Shown piece by piece: positions 12,202 through 22,448 of a stretch of 64,000 nt of DNA (position 1 is its first letter; every line of letters starts with the position of its first letter). A model generated the notes under the pieces. That model did no database searches. It was not told the DNA's origin and worked only from the letters and a program-made list of their open reading frames with translations. Source of the stretch: Aulostomus chinensis (Eukaryota > Chordata > Actinopteri > Syngnathiformes > Aulostomidae); assembly GCA_037954235.1 (NCBI GenBank), contig JBBMOA010000013.1, positions 15,152,001 to 15,216,000 on the forward strand. The letters are read 5' to 3'. Position numbers and translations under genes: made by a program.

Positions 12202-14532
12202 ATGATGTCTTGGTCGCTTCCTCTGCTCCTCTCTCTTTTGTTCAGCTTCGGCGAGCTGGTTTCAGCTCAAATAAAATATTCGACTCCAGAGGAAGTTAAA
12301 GTGGGAGCCGTGATCGGAAATGTGGCGAAGGATCTGGGAATCGATGTCAGTAGTTTGATAATCCGGCGTTTTCGTCTCGTTTCGGGCCCCCAGGACGCGC
12401 TGTTCGAGGTGAACCCGAACAATGGCGCGTTGTACGTTCACAAGAATCTCGACCGCGAACTGCTGTGCGACAGAAGCGGTGCTTGTTTGATAGATCTCAA
12501 AATCGTCGTTGAGAATCCACTGGAGATCCATTATGTCACCGTGGAAATAACGGATGCTAATGACCACGCGCCGAGCTTCGCCGAGAGAGAGAAGGTGATA
12601 GAAATAGCAGAGAGCGCTTTAACGGGCGCTCGATTCCAGCTACCAGGCGCCCGCGATCCAGATGTTGGAGTCAATTCAGTGCAGCGCTACAAGCTCAGTC
12701 AGAACGAACACTTTCATCTAGAAATACGAGACAGAGACGACGATAAAATTCCCTTTCTAGTGTTGCAGAGGCCGCTGGACAGAGAGCAGAAAACAAACCA
12801 TTGCTTGGTTTTGTCGGCTATAGATGGAGGGACACCACCAAAGTCAGACAGTCTAAATCTTACGATTAAGGTTCTTGACAACAATGACAACAGACCGGTT
12901 TTTTCGAAAGACGTATTTTCCGTTACACTGCAAGAAAACGCTGCACGAGGCACGGTTGTGGTGAGAGTCGACGCAACGGATCTCGATGAGGGAATGAATG
13001 GAGACGTGGAGTTCGCTTTTGGAGGTGACATCACATCAGAAGTGTTCAAACTTTTTAGCCTAGACAGAAAATCAGGAGACATTCGAGTTGTTGGACAAAT
13101 TGACTATGAGACAGACAATGTTTACAAATTAGACGTCCAGGCCACCGACAAAGGTCAGCCTCCGATGACGACTGATTGTAGAGTCATAATTAAGATTGAA
13201 GACGTGAATGATAACAAACCACAGATAGAAGTGACGTCAATTTCAAGCATGGTTCCAGAAGATTCCAAACCAGGGACAGTGATCGCACTCGTCAGTATTA
13301 CCGACCTTGATTCTGGTCTAAATGGAAAAGTCATATGCAGCCTGACAGAAAATGCACCATTTCAACTAAAACCATCATTTAAAGAAAACATCTATTCATT
13401 AGTGACTAAAGAAACTCTGGACAGAGAAACAGTGTCACGTTATGACATCTCAATCACAGCTGCTGACTGTGGGGAGCCTCCTCTTTCCACATTTAAGAAT
13501 GTTAGCATCCAGGTGTCGGATGTGAATGACAATGTTCCAGAATTTTTGCACAATCCCCTGGAGTTATATCTGACTGAAAACAATGAGCCTGGTGCAGTGG
13601 TATTTTCTGTGAAAGCATTTGATAAAGATTTGAACGACAATGCAGCAGTGACTTATCATATATTTAGAGAAGGTAGCCACCATCATGATGCTACGTCCTT
13701 CCTGAATATAAATCCTGAGACTGGAGACATTTCAGCTCTGAAGAGTTTTGACTTTGAGACCCTGAAAACGTTCCAGTTCCAAGTGGTGGCCTCAGATTCT
13801 GGATCTCCTTCACTGAGCAGCAACGTGACAGTGAAGGTGTTCATTCTGGATCAGAACGACAACGCTCCCGTCATCCTGTATCCAGTCAGCTCCAACGGTT
13901 CTGCTGAAGGTGTGGAGGAGATCCCCCGCAATGTCAACATAGGACACTTGGTGACTAAAGTGCGAGCCTATGACGCTGATATAGGATATAACGGCTGGTT
14001 GCTGTTTTCACTGCAGGAAGTGAGTGAGCACAGTCTCTTTGCTTTGGACCGCTACACAGGACAGATCAGGACACTGCGCTCATTCACAGAGACAGACGAG
14101 GCTGAGCAGAAACTCATCATACTGGTCAAAGACAATGGCAACGTCTCCCTGTCAGCAACAGCGACTGTGCTGCTGAAAGTTGTGGAGCCCAAAGAGGCTT
14201 TTGCTGCTTCTGATCTTCAGAGCTCAGCTAAAGTTGAGGAGGACAGTCACGTGACTTTTTACCTGATGATCACTTTGGGCTCCGTCTCTCTGCTTTTCCT
14301 CATCAGCATGGTGGTGCTGATAGCAATGCAGTGCTCCAAGAGCACAGACTACACTTCCAAATACCTCCAAGACGCTAATTATGATGGCACGCTGTGTCAC
14401 AGCATCCAGTACAGATCAGGAGACAAACGCTACATGTTAGTGGGGCCCAGGATGAGTATAGGATCTACTATAGTCCCGGGCAGCCACGCCAACACTCTGG
14501 TGCTGCCTGACAGGAGGAGAACTTCTGAGGAG
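12202..14532 (+). CDS. Clustered protocadherin (alpha-type) variable exon V5
   Basis: 777 codons from the first of two adjacent ATGs (12202; 12205 is equally possible) to donor GAG|GTAAGA at 14533. An in-frame GTG 102 bp upstream was not used. Signal peptide about 1-22 (cut before QIKYS). EC1 loop C-DRSGA-C. The EC1/EC2 calcium motif reads DANDHAPSF where most others have DVNDHSPSF. The helix is about 686-709. EC1-EC4 are distinct from all other exons here, with no close duplicate. EC5 has a histidine run (GSHHHD) just before the shared 3' tract. EC6 carries a private NVNIGHL. The palindrome TGACGTCA is at 13232-13239. The product would be a calcium-dependent homophilic receptor; the identity of its partners is not visible in sequence. 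Confidence 0.95.
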
Positions 14533-15271
14533 GTAAGACTTTGATACAACGAGTTATGCAGAAAACTTTCAAGTTCTCATTTCATTTTATGCACTAACAT
14601 GTTTTGCAAAGACAACAGCTCCTCCTCCAACTCCTGAAAAACTCAAAATACAGAATCTGTTTCATTCAGGATGTCATACTCTGTTTCACACTCCACTGGG
14701 TTTGTCTGACTTTCCTCTGACTGTCATCGTCATTCAGATACAGATGCACATCAGTTTCAGAAAATGTTGGATCTGAGGAGCTGAAGTGATTGACAGGCGC
14801 TCTTAGGTCTTTGCTATATGCAGTAGCTTTGATGTCTCCAGCAAAACAGACAGATCATGTGCTCTTGTGACCACTCGGCTCAACTTGTTTCTCTGTTTTG
14901 TCATAGAAACCGTCACTGGCTGACAACTTTGATGATTCTGCAGTTTTTCTGTTGAGGTTTGCTGGAGAAAAGTGTTGATATTCTGCTGATTCTGATAGTG
15001 TGACTGCTTGTGGTTGCTGTACAAGGTGCTGCAGGGAAACAAGTGGAAAAAATAAAGCAACTTCTTAAGAAAAGAAAAGTCAGTTTTTATCACCTTCGAG
15101 ACCTGCATGAATGGATTAGAACTAAACCGAGAGAGACGATGGGCTGAACGCTGGAATAAAGTTCGCTGTGAAATTCAGGAGTTTTTAAAGGTCCATTACT
15201 CCACAGCTGCTGTTCTTACTTCCATGCTGGGGACAAAACAACACATGTAGCACCGTTAGTTCTGAGTAGAT
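14533..15271 (+). other. Spacer V5-V6
   Basis: Non-coding. It holds only a degenerate RE1-like sequence near 15013. The 101-codon minus-strand frame at 14803-15108 has no recognisable domain. Confidence 0.6.
15013..15033 (-). promoter_or_regulatory. Degenerate RE1-like site
   Basis: The + strand has GCTGTACAAGGTGCTGCA. It matches the RE1 frame with about three substitutions in normally fixed positions, so REST binding may be weak or lost. Confidence 0.4.
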
Positions 15272-15291
15272 TCCTCTAGGTGTCACTGTGA
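15272..15291 (+). promoter_or_regulatory. V6 promoter element (CSE, CTCF-like)
   Basis: TCCTCTAGGTGTCACTGTGA, 178 bp before the V6 ATG, the shortest spacing in the set. CAACCTTTTGTTT follows about 30 bp downstream. Confidence 0.78.
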
Positions 15292-15468
15292 CACAGGAAA
15301 ACCTCTTTGACCCTCCCTTCAACAACCTTTTGTTTCTGAAGCGAAGAAGAAAGCGGTTGGTTCGAGCTCGGCAGCCGCAGAGATCGAGTTACGCCTTCTA
15401 GAAATATGCTGCTCCGTTTGGACTTTGATTTTCATTCGTCGTAGCAAGAGTCTTCTTTGAGAATAACG

Positions 15469-17814
15469 ATGAGGATCAATGCAGCGGAAGCTTGCTCCTG
15501 GTTCTGGGTTTGTTGGGCTCTAATGGTTTTATTCGGAGAGCAGGCCCAGGCACAGATACGGTACTCTGTTCCTGAGGAGGTGAAAGAGGGAACTGTGGTC
15601 GGAAATGTTGCCAAGGATCTCGGTCTGGATATCAGCTCTCTGGCTGACAGACGGTTCCGGGTTGTGTCTGGAACGAAGGACGCGATTTTTGAGGTAAACC
15701 AGAACAACGGAGCTCTTTATGTCCAAGATCACATCGACAGAGAGGATCTCTGTGCGGGCAGCGGTGCGTGTCTGATCGAGCTAAAAATCCTTGTGGAAAA
15801 TCCGCTGGAGATCCACTACGTTGTTGTGGAAATTACCGATGTGAATGATCACTCTCCGAGTTTTCCTGAAAAACAGCAGACATTCGAAATCGCCGAACAC
15901 ACGTCGCCAGGAAAGCGTTTTCAGCTGCACACTGCTCTTGATCCCGACGCTGGAATCAACTCGATCCGCACGTACACGTTGACATCAAGTGAACATTTTG
16001 AAATAAATATCCGTCAGAGTGATGCGGGGAAGATACCGTTTCTGGTGCTGAAGAAGTCATTAGACAGAGAAAAGAAGGACAAACACTCGCTGCTGGTGAC
16101 AGCAGTTGATGGAGGCAAACCTCAAAGATCAGCAACATTAAACGTGACCATTGTTGTTCTCGACAGTAACGATAATCACCCGATGTTTAGTCAGGATATT
16201 TATCAAGTAACTATCAAGGAGAACATTCCAGTAGGGACATCAGTGTTTAAACTGAATGCAACGGATCCAGATGAAGGTGTAAACGGGGAGATTGAATACG
16301 GTCTTGGAAAAACGTTAAGGCAGAAAGTCTACGATTTCTTTGAATTAGACAAACGAACCGGAGAGGTGAGAGTCAAAGGCAGAGTTGACTACGAAGAAAC
16401 CGATATGTATGAACTTGATGTTGAAGCGTCCGACAAAGGAACCCCTCCTATGACGGGCGAGTGTAGAGTTATTATAAAGGTCAAAGATGTCAACGACAAT
16501 CCACCGGAAATAGAAGTGACGTCACTGTCAAATTCAGTGCCTGAAGACTCTAAACCTGGAACAGTTGTTTCACTACTTAGTCTAATTGACAAAGATTCTG
16601 GTGTGAATGGAAAAATTATCTCACACATAACCAGTGACGTTCCTTTTGAATTAAAACCATCATACAAGGAGAACATTTACTCAGTTGTGACAAAGGGACT
16701 TTTAGATCGAGAGCAGGAGTCAAATTATGAAATAAAAATAGAGGCCACGGACTGTGGGGAGCCTCCCTTATCTGCTATTAAAACTCTGAATATTCAGGTA
16801 TCAGATGTGAATGACAACAGTCCACATTTTGAACAGAATCCTTCAGACTTTTACCTGACAGAGAACAATGTTGCTGGAGCCTCAATATTCTCTGTCAGTG
16901 CAACAGACAAGGATGTGAATGAGAATGCAGCTATTACATACAATATTGTTAGAACAGGAAAGGAGAACGATGCTACGTCCTTCCTGAACATCAATCCTGA
17001 GACTGGAGACATTTCAGCTCTAAAGAGTTTTGACTTTGAGACACTGAAAACGTTCCAGTTCCAAGTGGTAGCCTCAGATTCTGGATCTCCGTCGCTGAGC
17101 AGCAACGTGACAGTGAAGGTGTTCATTCTGGATCAGAACGACAACGCTCCCGTCATCCTGTATCCAGTCAGCTCCAACGGTTCTGCTGAAGGTGTGGAGG
17201 AGATTCCCCGCAATGTCAACGTAGGACACTTGGTGACTAAAGTGCGAGCCTATGACGCTGATATAGGATATAACGGCTGGTTGCTGTTTTCACTGCAGGA
17301 AGTGAGTGAGCACAGTCTCTTTGCTTTGGACCGCTACACAGGACAGATCAGGACACTGCGCTCATTCACAGAGACAGACGAGGCTGAGCAGAAACTCATC
17401 ATACTGGTCAAAGACAATGGCAACGTCTCCCTGTCAGCAACAGCGACTGTGCTGCTGAAAGTTGTGGAGCCCAAAGAGGCTTTTGCTGCTTCTGATCTTC
17501 AGAGCTCAGCTAAAGTTGAGGAGGACAGTCACGTGACTTTTTACCTGATCATCACTTTGGGCTCCGTCTCTCTGCTTTTCCTCATCAGCATGGTGGTGCT
17601 GATAGCAATGCAGTGCTCCAAGAGCACAGACTACACTTCCAAATACCTCCAAGACGCTAATTATGATGGCACGCTGTGTCACAGCATCCAGTACAGATCA
17701 GGAGACAAACGCTACATGTTAGTGGGGCCCAGGATGAGTATAGGATCTACTATAGTCCCGGGCAGCCACGCCAACACTCTGGTGCTGCCTGACAGGAGGA
17801 GAACTTCTGAGGAG
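15469..17814 (+). CDS. Clustered protocadherin (alpha-type) variable exon V6
   Basis: 782 codons, ATG 15469 to donor GAG|GTAGGC at 17815. A TTG 12 bp upstream was ignored. Signal peptide about 1-28 (cut before QIRYS). EC1 loop C-AGSGA-C and end DVNDHSPSF. The helix is about 691-714 and reads LIITLGS, a variant shared with V7, V9, V13, V14 and V15 but not with its neighbours V3-V5. EC2 has a block nearly identical to V3 and V4 (LVTAVDGGKPQRSATLNV), whereas EC3 (KTLRQKVYDFFELDKRTG) is its own. The EC4 to early EC5 DNA is nearly identical to V1 and V11. The 3' flank is nearly identical to the V11 3' flank, marking an older block duplication. TGACGTCA is at 16517-16524. Confidence 0.95.
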
Positions 17815-18230
17815 GTAGGCTCCATTTTATGATTCAACCTTTTAAAACATTGCTAAATTACTGATACACAATACATATACCTTATTTTTTCCATGCATAT
17901 TTTTGTTAAATTTGTTTTTGCTGATTATACTTAAGCATTTCAAGCTTCCTTCATCAAATCCCGAGTTGTTCTTTAATCTAATAAAATATGCAAAAACTCT
18001 GGGTGGTTAGTAATTTGTGAAAGAATAATTTGCACCCAGTGTTAGCATTAGCAGGGCAGTAATCCTCATGTTTTGGAAGCCAGTTGGTACACTGACCTTG
18101 AGAAATGGTATCAACCGATCTTGAACTTAATATTCAACAGTTCAGATCTTCTTATTAGGATAAAAATGTGGCAGTGAACTTATTGACAGTACAGAGCTCC
18201 ATAAGGGAGATTGTGGCCTGGAGAGGATTC

Positions 18231-18251
18231 GGAGTTGTCCAGGGTGCTGAA
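18231..18251 (-). promoter_or_regulatory. RE1/NRSE-like site
   Basis: The + strand has GTTGTCCAGGGTGCTGAA, with two changes from the best RE1 sites in the window. The same sequence is kept in the duplicate at 35500. Confidence 0.65.
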
Positions 18252-18409
18252 ATAGAGCGACTTGTCAGTTTCAATGGAAAAAGATAATGGTCATGGTTAA
18301 GCTGGATATTTCTTTATTGGTGTTGCTCCTGAGCTGTTGCGATCACGACAGGAACACTGACTCAATATGTCTCAATGTACAATCATTATGTTTTAAATGT
18401 ATTCATTCG

Positions 18410-18429
18410 TCCTCTTGGTGTCACTATAA
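18410..18429 (+). promoter_or_regulatory. Orphan promoter element (CSE, CTCF-like) with no exon
   Basis: TCCTCTTGGTGTCACTATAA is identical to the element of V8, V10 and V12, but no variable exon follows. The element and about 70 bp of promoter behind it are intact. Confidence 0.75.
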
Positions 18430-18504
18430 TATCAGCGGAGCCATGGAGGATCTCCTCCCTCCGCTTCAAAGGCTTTTGTTAGGGACCTCACAGCATTCGA
18501 GGAG
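18410..18504 (+). pseudogene. Exon-less protocadherin unit (deletion scar 1)
   Basis: A V8/V12-type promoter runs normally to CAGCATTCG at 18499, then joins directly to GAGGAG|GTAGGACCTC, the last codons and splice donor of a V8-type exon (donor at 18505). About 2.4-2.5 kb, including the start codon and essentially the whole exon, is missing. The sequence after the donor follows the V8 and V10 introns without a break (offset 6,287 bp to 24792). If transcribed, the remnant could still splice from its donor, giving a short RNA joined to the constant exons; that is inference. The same scar lies at the left edge of the 6.3-kb tandem array. Confidence 0.85.
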
Positions 18505-18605
18505 GTAGGACCTCATTATAATAATAATTTGATATGTGGTCAATCTGCTCTTTACTCTTAAACTGTTATTTTGTGATTTTATGACCGGGGTAAGAAATGG
18601 CACTT

Positions 18606-18626
18606 GTCGCTGTCCATGGTGCTGAA
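18606..18626 (-). promoter_or_regulatory. RE1/NRSE site, strong
   Basis: The + strand reads CGCTGTCCATGGTGCTGAA. It is repeated unchanged at 24893 and 31180 in the tandem copies. Confidence 0.85.
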
Positions 18627-19101
18627 GTCTGATCGTGGGGGATTGGATCAATTTGTTGAGGTTTTCAGGTGAAATCTTTGCTCGTGGGGCTGTTTACAGC
18701 TCAGAGATATGCTGGTGTGGTTGGGGATAAAGTTCTCATCTGAACTAATGTGAGCATGCGCAGGAGGATGTGTATTCGTTGAAACACTGATGATGGAACA
18801 TGTCGGTGGCAGTTCACACATTCTGAAATCGAAGAGGTAAATATATTCTATCAGGTGTTTTCATGCTCAGGAAGACGCCTGTCTCTTTTATGCTGTGCAG
18901 TGATTGCATGAAGGCCGTGTATTCCTGTCTGATGAAATTGTTGCATTGTCTTTCAAAACGGGAAAGGACAGTTTGATGTCCTAAATCTAATCCAGACGAA
19001 TGTAATCTGAAGTAAACACACATTCGCGGCAGTCTCAGCACATTTTGTTTGGTTGTAGGTGAGATTGTCCGCTTCTGGTGGGGAACGTCTGTGTTGTGAT
19101 G

Positions 19102-19121
19102 GTCGCAAGGTGGCACTAAAC
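19102..19121 (+). promoter_or_regulatory. V7 promoter element (CSE, best CTCF match)
   Basis: GTCGCAAGGTGGCACTAAAC. It has GGTGGC rather than GGTGTC, so it fits the CTCF core better than most other elements in the window. It lies 225 bp before the V7 ATG. Confidence 0.8.
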
Positions 19122-19345
19122 AACCAAAAAATGCATCGCACTGTTGAGCATAAAGGAGCCAGAGAGACGATCCGGAGCATTCAGAGGACCGAGCAGGCTC
19201 CCTCGCCCGTGGCTTGATCGGAGCAGCGTTCTCATGCACATGAACAGAGCTCACAGCCTCTAAATGTTCTCTTATTTACATCGAGGCAAAACCTGAGGAA
19301 TTGATCGATCGCTTGACATTTGCTAGATTTTTTTGACCCCAGACA

Positions 19346-21703
19346 ATGGAACAAAGCGGACTAGGCTCTTGTCGTCACAGAGGCGGGTGGGCCGCCTTCG
19401 TGCTGATCTTGAATGTGTTTTTTAGCCGGACGTCGGGACAGATCACATATTCCATATCGGAGGAGATCAAAGAAGGATCGACTGTTGGGAATCTGGCCAA
19501 AGATCTGGGAATAGATCCGAGCATACTGAAGGCGAGGGGGTTTCGTATTGTCTCTGGCTCCGCGGAGCCGCCTTTCCAGGTTAACCAAGATAATGGGGTT
19601 TTATTCGTGAGTCGTCATATAGACAGAGAGGAGATGTGTCAGCGGACCAGCGTGTGTCTGATAAACCTTAAAAGCGTGCTTGATAACCCGCTGGAGATCC
19701 ACTACATTGCCGTGGAAGTGTTAGATATCAACGACCATTCGCCATCTTTCCCGGAGAAAAACAAAAGGCTAGAGATTTTTGAGTCCACAGTCCCGGGAAC
19801 GAGGTTTCAGCTGCATGCTGCTCTCGACCCGGATGGTGGAGTGAATTCCGTTCAGCAGTATAAACTGAGTCAAAATAATAATTTCCGGATTGAAGTGAAA
19901 GATCGAGGGAAAGATGGTAAAGTGCCGATTTTATTACTACAAAGCCCATTAGATAGAGAAGTCACCAGTAGCCACAAGCTGCTGCTCACAGCCCTGGATG
20001 GAGGCAAACCTCCGAAATCAGGGAGCATGGAGATATTGATAGACGTCTTAGACGTCAATGATAACGCGCCGCTTTTTACAAGAGAAGCGTTTACCGCAGA
20101 TGTAAGGGAGAATTCACCAGCTGGCACCACCGTCATACGAGTCAATGCTACAGATCTGGACGAAGGATTGAACGGAGAAGTCAGCTACTCGTTCGGGAAC
20201 GTTCACAGTAAAGTGCGCGAGCTCTTCCACGTTGACCCGAGCACGGGGGAAATAACCGTGAAAGGACAGTTAGACTATGAGGTGGATGAAAGCTACGAGA
20301 TCGACATCCAAGCGTCGGACAGCGGCGTTGTTCCACTGAGGACGGACAAAAGCGTGACGGTGAACATTAAAGACATCAACGATAATGCACCTGTGATTGA
20401 GGTGACGTCACAGTCCGAAAGAATCCCGGAGGATTCTAGACCGGGAACAACGGTCGCACTCATTAGCATCACTGACTTGGACTCTGGGGTGAACGGAAAA
20501 GTTATCAGCTTCGTTAAAGGTGACGTTCCCTTCACGCTGACGCCCTCCATTCAAGACAACATGTTTGCTGTGGTAACAAAGTCACAGCTGGACAGGGAAA
20601 ACGAATCGAGTTATGACGTCACAATAATTGCAAAAGATGCAGGTGAACCAGCTTTAACGTCTGAGAAGACTTTACGAGTTGTTCTAGCTGATATAAACGA
20701 TAACTACCCAAAGTTCTCTCTGGCAAGATATGATTTCTACGTCACTGAGAATAACTCGCCGGGGGTGTCGATATTTTCTGTAAAAGCTTCTGATTGTGAT
20801 GAGGGAGAGAACGGTGTTGTTACATATCATATTCATAGAGACGCCAGTTATGAAAGCAAAGTGACGTCATTTCTGAACATCAATCCTGAGACTGGAGACA
20901 TTTCAGCTCTGAGGAGTTTTGACTTTGAGACCCTGAAAACGTTCCAGTTCCAAGTGGTGGCCTCAGATTCTGGATCTCCTTCGCTGAGCAGCAACGTGAC
21001 AGTGAAGGTGTTCATTCTGGATCAGAACGACAACGCTCCCGTCATCCTGTATCCAGTCAGCTCCAACGGTTCTGCTGAAGGTGTGGAGGAGATTCCCCGC
21101 AATGTCAACGCAGGACACTTGGTGACTAAAGTGCGAGCCTATGACGCTGATATAGGATATAACGGCTGGTTGCTGTTTTCACTGCAGGAAGTGAGTGAGC
21201 ACAGTCTCTTTGCTTTGGACCGCTACACAGGACAGATCAGGACACTGCGCTCATTCACAGAGACAGACGAGGCTGAGCAGAAACTCATCATACTGGTCAA
21301 AGACAATGGCAACGTCTCCCTGTCAGCAACAGCGACTGTGCTGCTGAAAGTTGTGGAGCCCAAAGAGGCTTTTGCTGCTTCTGATCTTCAGAGCTCAGCT
21401 AAAGTTGAGGAGGACAGTCACGTGACCTTTTACCTGATCATCACTTTGGGCTCCGTCTCTCTGCTTTTCCTCATCAGCATGGTGGTGCTGATAGCAATGC
21501 AGTGCTCCAAGAGCACAGACTACACTTCCAAATACCTCCAAGACGCTAATTATGATGGCACGCTGTGTCACAGCATCCAGTACAGATCAGGAGACAAACG
21601 CTACATGTTAGTGGGGCCCAGGATGAGTATAGGATCTACTATAGTCCCGGGCAGCCACGCCAACACTCTGGTGCTGCCTGACAGGAGGAGAACTTCTGAG
21701 GAG
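19346..21703 (+). CDS. Clustered protocadherin (alpha-type) variable exon V7
   Basis: 786 codons, ATG 19346 to donor GAG|GTGAGA at 21704. Signal peptide about 1-31 (cut before QITYS). EC1 loop C-QRTSV-C followed by INLKSVLDNP, so it belongs to the second subfamily otherwise found from V13 onward, yet it sits among first-subfamily exons. Boundary motifs: DINDHSPSF, DVNDNAPLF, DINDNAPVI, DINDNYPKF, DQNDNAPVI. The helix is about 695-718 with LIITLGS. It is almost identical to V9, with three differences: EIFES against EISES, FLNIN against FLNVN, NVNAG against NVNAG-to-NVNVG in V9. Phenylalanine in EIFES is a private change at a site where V9 and V13 have serine. TGACGTCA lies at 20403-20410, and a second copy in EC5 near 20872. 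Confidence 0.95.
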
Positions 21704-22241
21704 GTGAGAATGCATTCATATTTATTCTGAATAAAATGGAGGTTCCTACTTATTTTTGTACTGCTTGCATGTGGTTTGTGAAGTCAGAGCTCCAATGGTG
21801 GTGGCTTTTTTAGTCAACATTAGAACCGTTCAACCCCACGTTCATGGTCAATGTCCAAACCCCAAATTCCATCCCCGACAGAATTTTATGAAGTCTGGAT
21901 ACTCACTTGAAATGTAAGCATAAGGAACAAGACGAAGTGAGTGGATTTCGCTGCTACGTGAGAGCAGGATGTTTGGATGAGGACTGTGGGTATGTGTAGC
22001 GGCGCTGTCCAAGGTGCTGATATATTTTAGATCGTGTGTATCCGGGAAAATTTAAATCAGACCGCGCTATTTGGATCACATTTTGGGCTTTAAAACATCA
22101 GACGTTGTATGGCTTGTTTGACGAGCTTTATTGATTTTCTTCTGTTGTCTCGGCTTTTGTTGTGATCAACTCGAGAAACCTGATATTCATGAATCTATAT
22201 CAGCTCATGTGGCATTATCCATCAAACCCGGAACAAATGTG
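21704..22241 (+). other. Spacer V7-V8
   Basis: Non-coding apart from one RE1. Its DNA is repeated in the V9-V10 spacer (27991-28528) with a few substitutions. It is unrelated to the segment before V12 up to the CSE, where similarity starts abruptly. Confidence 0.7.
22001..22021 (-). promoter_or_regulatory. RE1/NRSE-like site
   Basis: The + strand reads GGCGCTGTCCAAGGTGCTGA. It has one core change (T to A after CCA) and a T at the last base. It is 428 bp before the V8 ATG. Confidence 0.72.
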
Positions 22242-22261
22242 TCCTCTTGGTGTCACTATAA
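22242..22261 (+). promoter_or_regulatory. V8 promoter element (CSE, CTCF-like)
   Basis: TCCTCTTGGTGTCACTATAA, 188 bp before the V8 ATG. CAAAGGCTTTTGTTAGGG follows about 45 bp downstream. A 42-codon upstream frame starts at the ATG 34 bp after the CSE start and ends before the main ATG. Confidence 0.8.
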
Positions 22262-22448
22262 TATCAGCGGAGCCATGGAGGATCTCCTCCCTCCCCTTCA
22301 AAGGCTTTTGTTAGGGACCTCACAGCATTCGGTGTCAGCCTGCGAGTCGGAACGGACCATGTGGCGAGTTTTTAACATTGAGGTGTTTGGATACCCATGA
22401 GTGATCATTCGCAGTAAGAGGATTCTGTTTGAACGTGGCTGCATCACG

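Larger units (their letters stand above)
17815..18498 (+). repeat. Flank duplicate, copy 1 (matches 35085-35767)
   Basis: This V6 3' flank plus a promoter segment matches the V11-V12 intergenic region almost base for base, with a few indels, beginning GTAGGCTCCATTTTATGAT in both. It shows that V6 was once followed by a V12-like exon, as V11 is now. That exon is missing here. Confidence 0.88.

Noticed and set aside
22401..22448. GTG/TTG-initiated extensions of V2, V4, V5, V6, V8, V10, V12, V13, V14 and V18
   Set aside because: Eukaryotic starts are normally ATG. The internal ATGs give the expected short signal peptides and consistent CSE-to-ATG distances.
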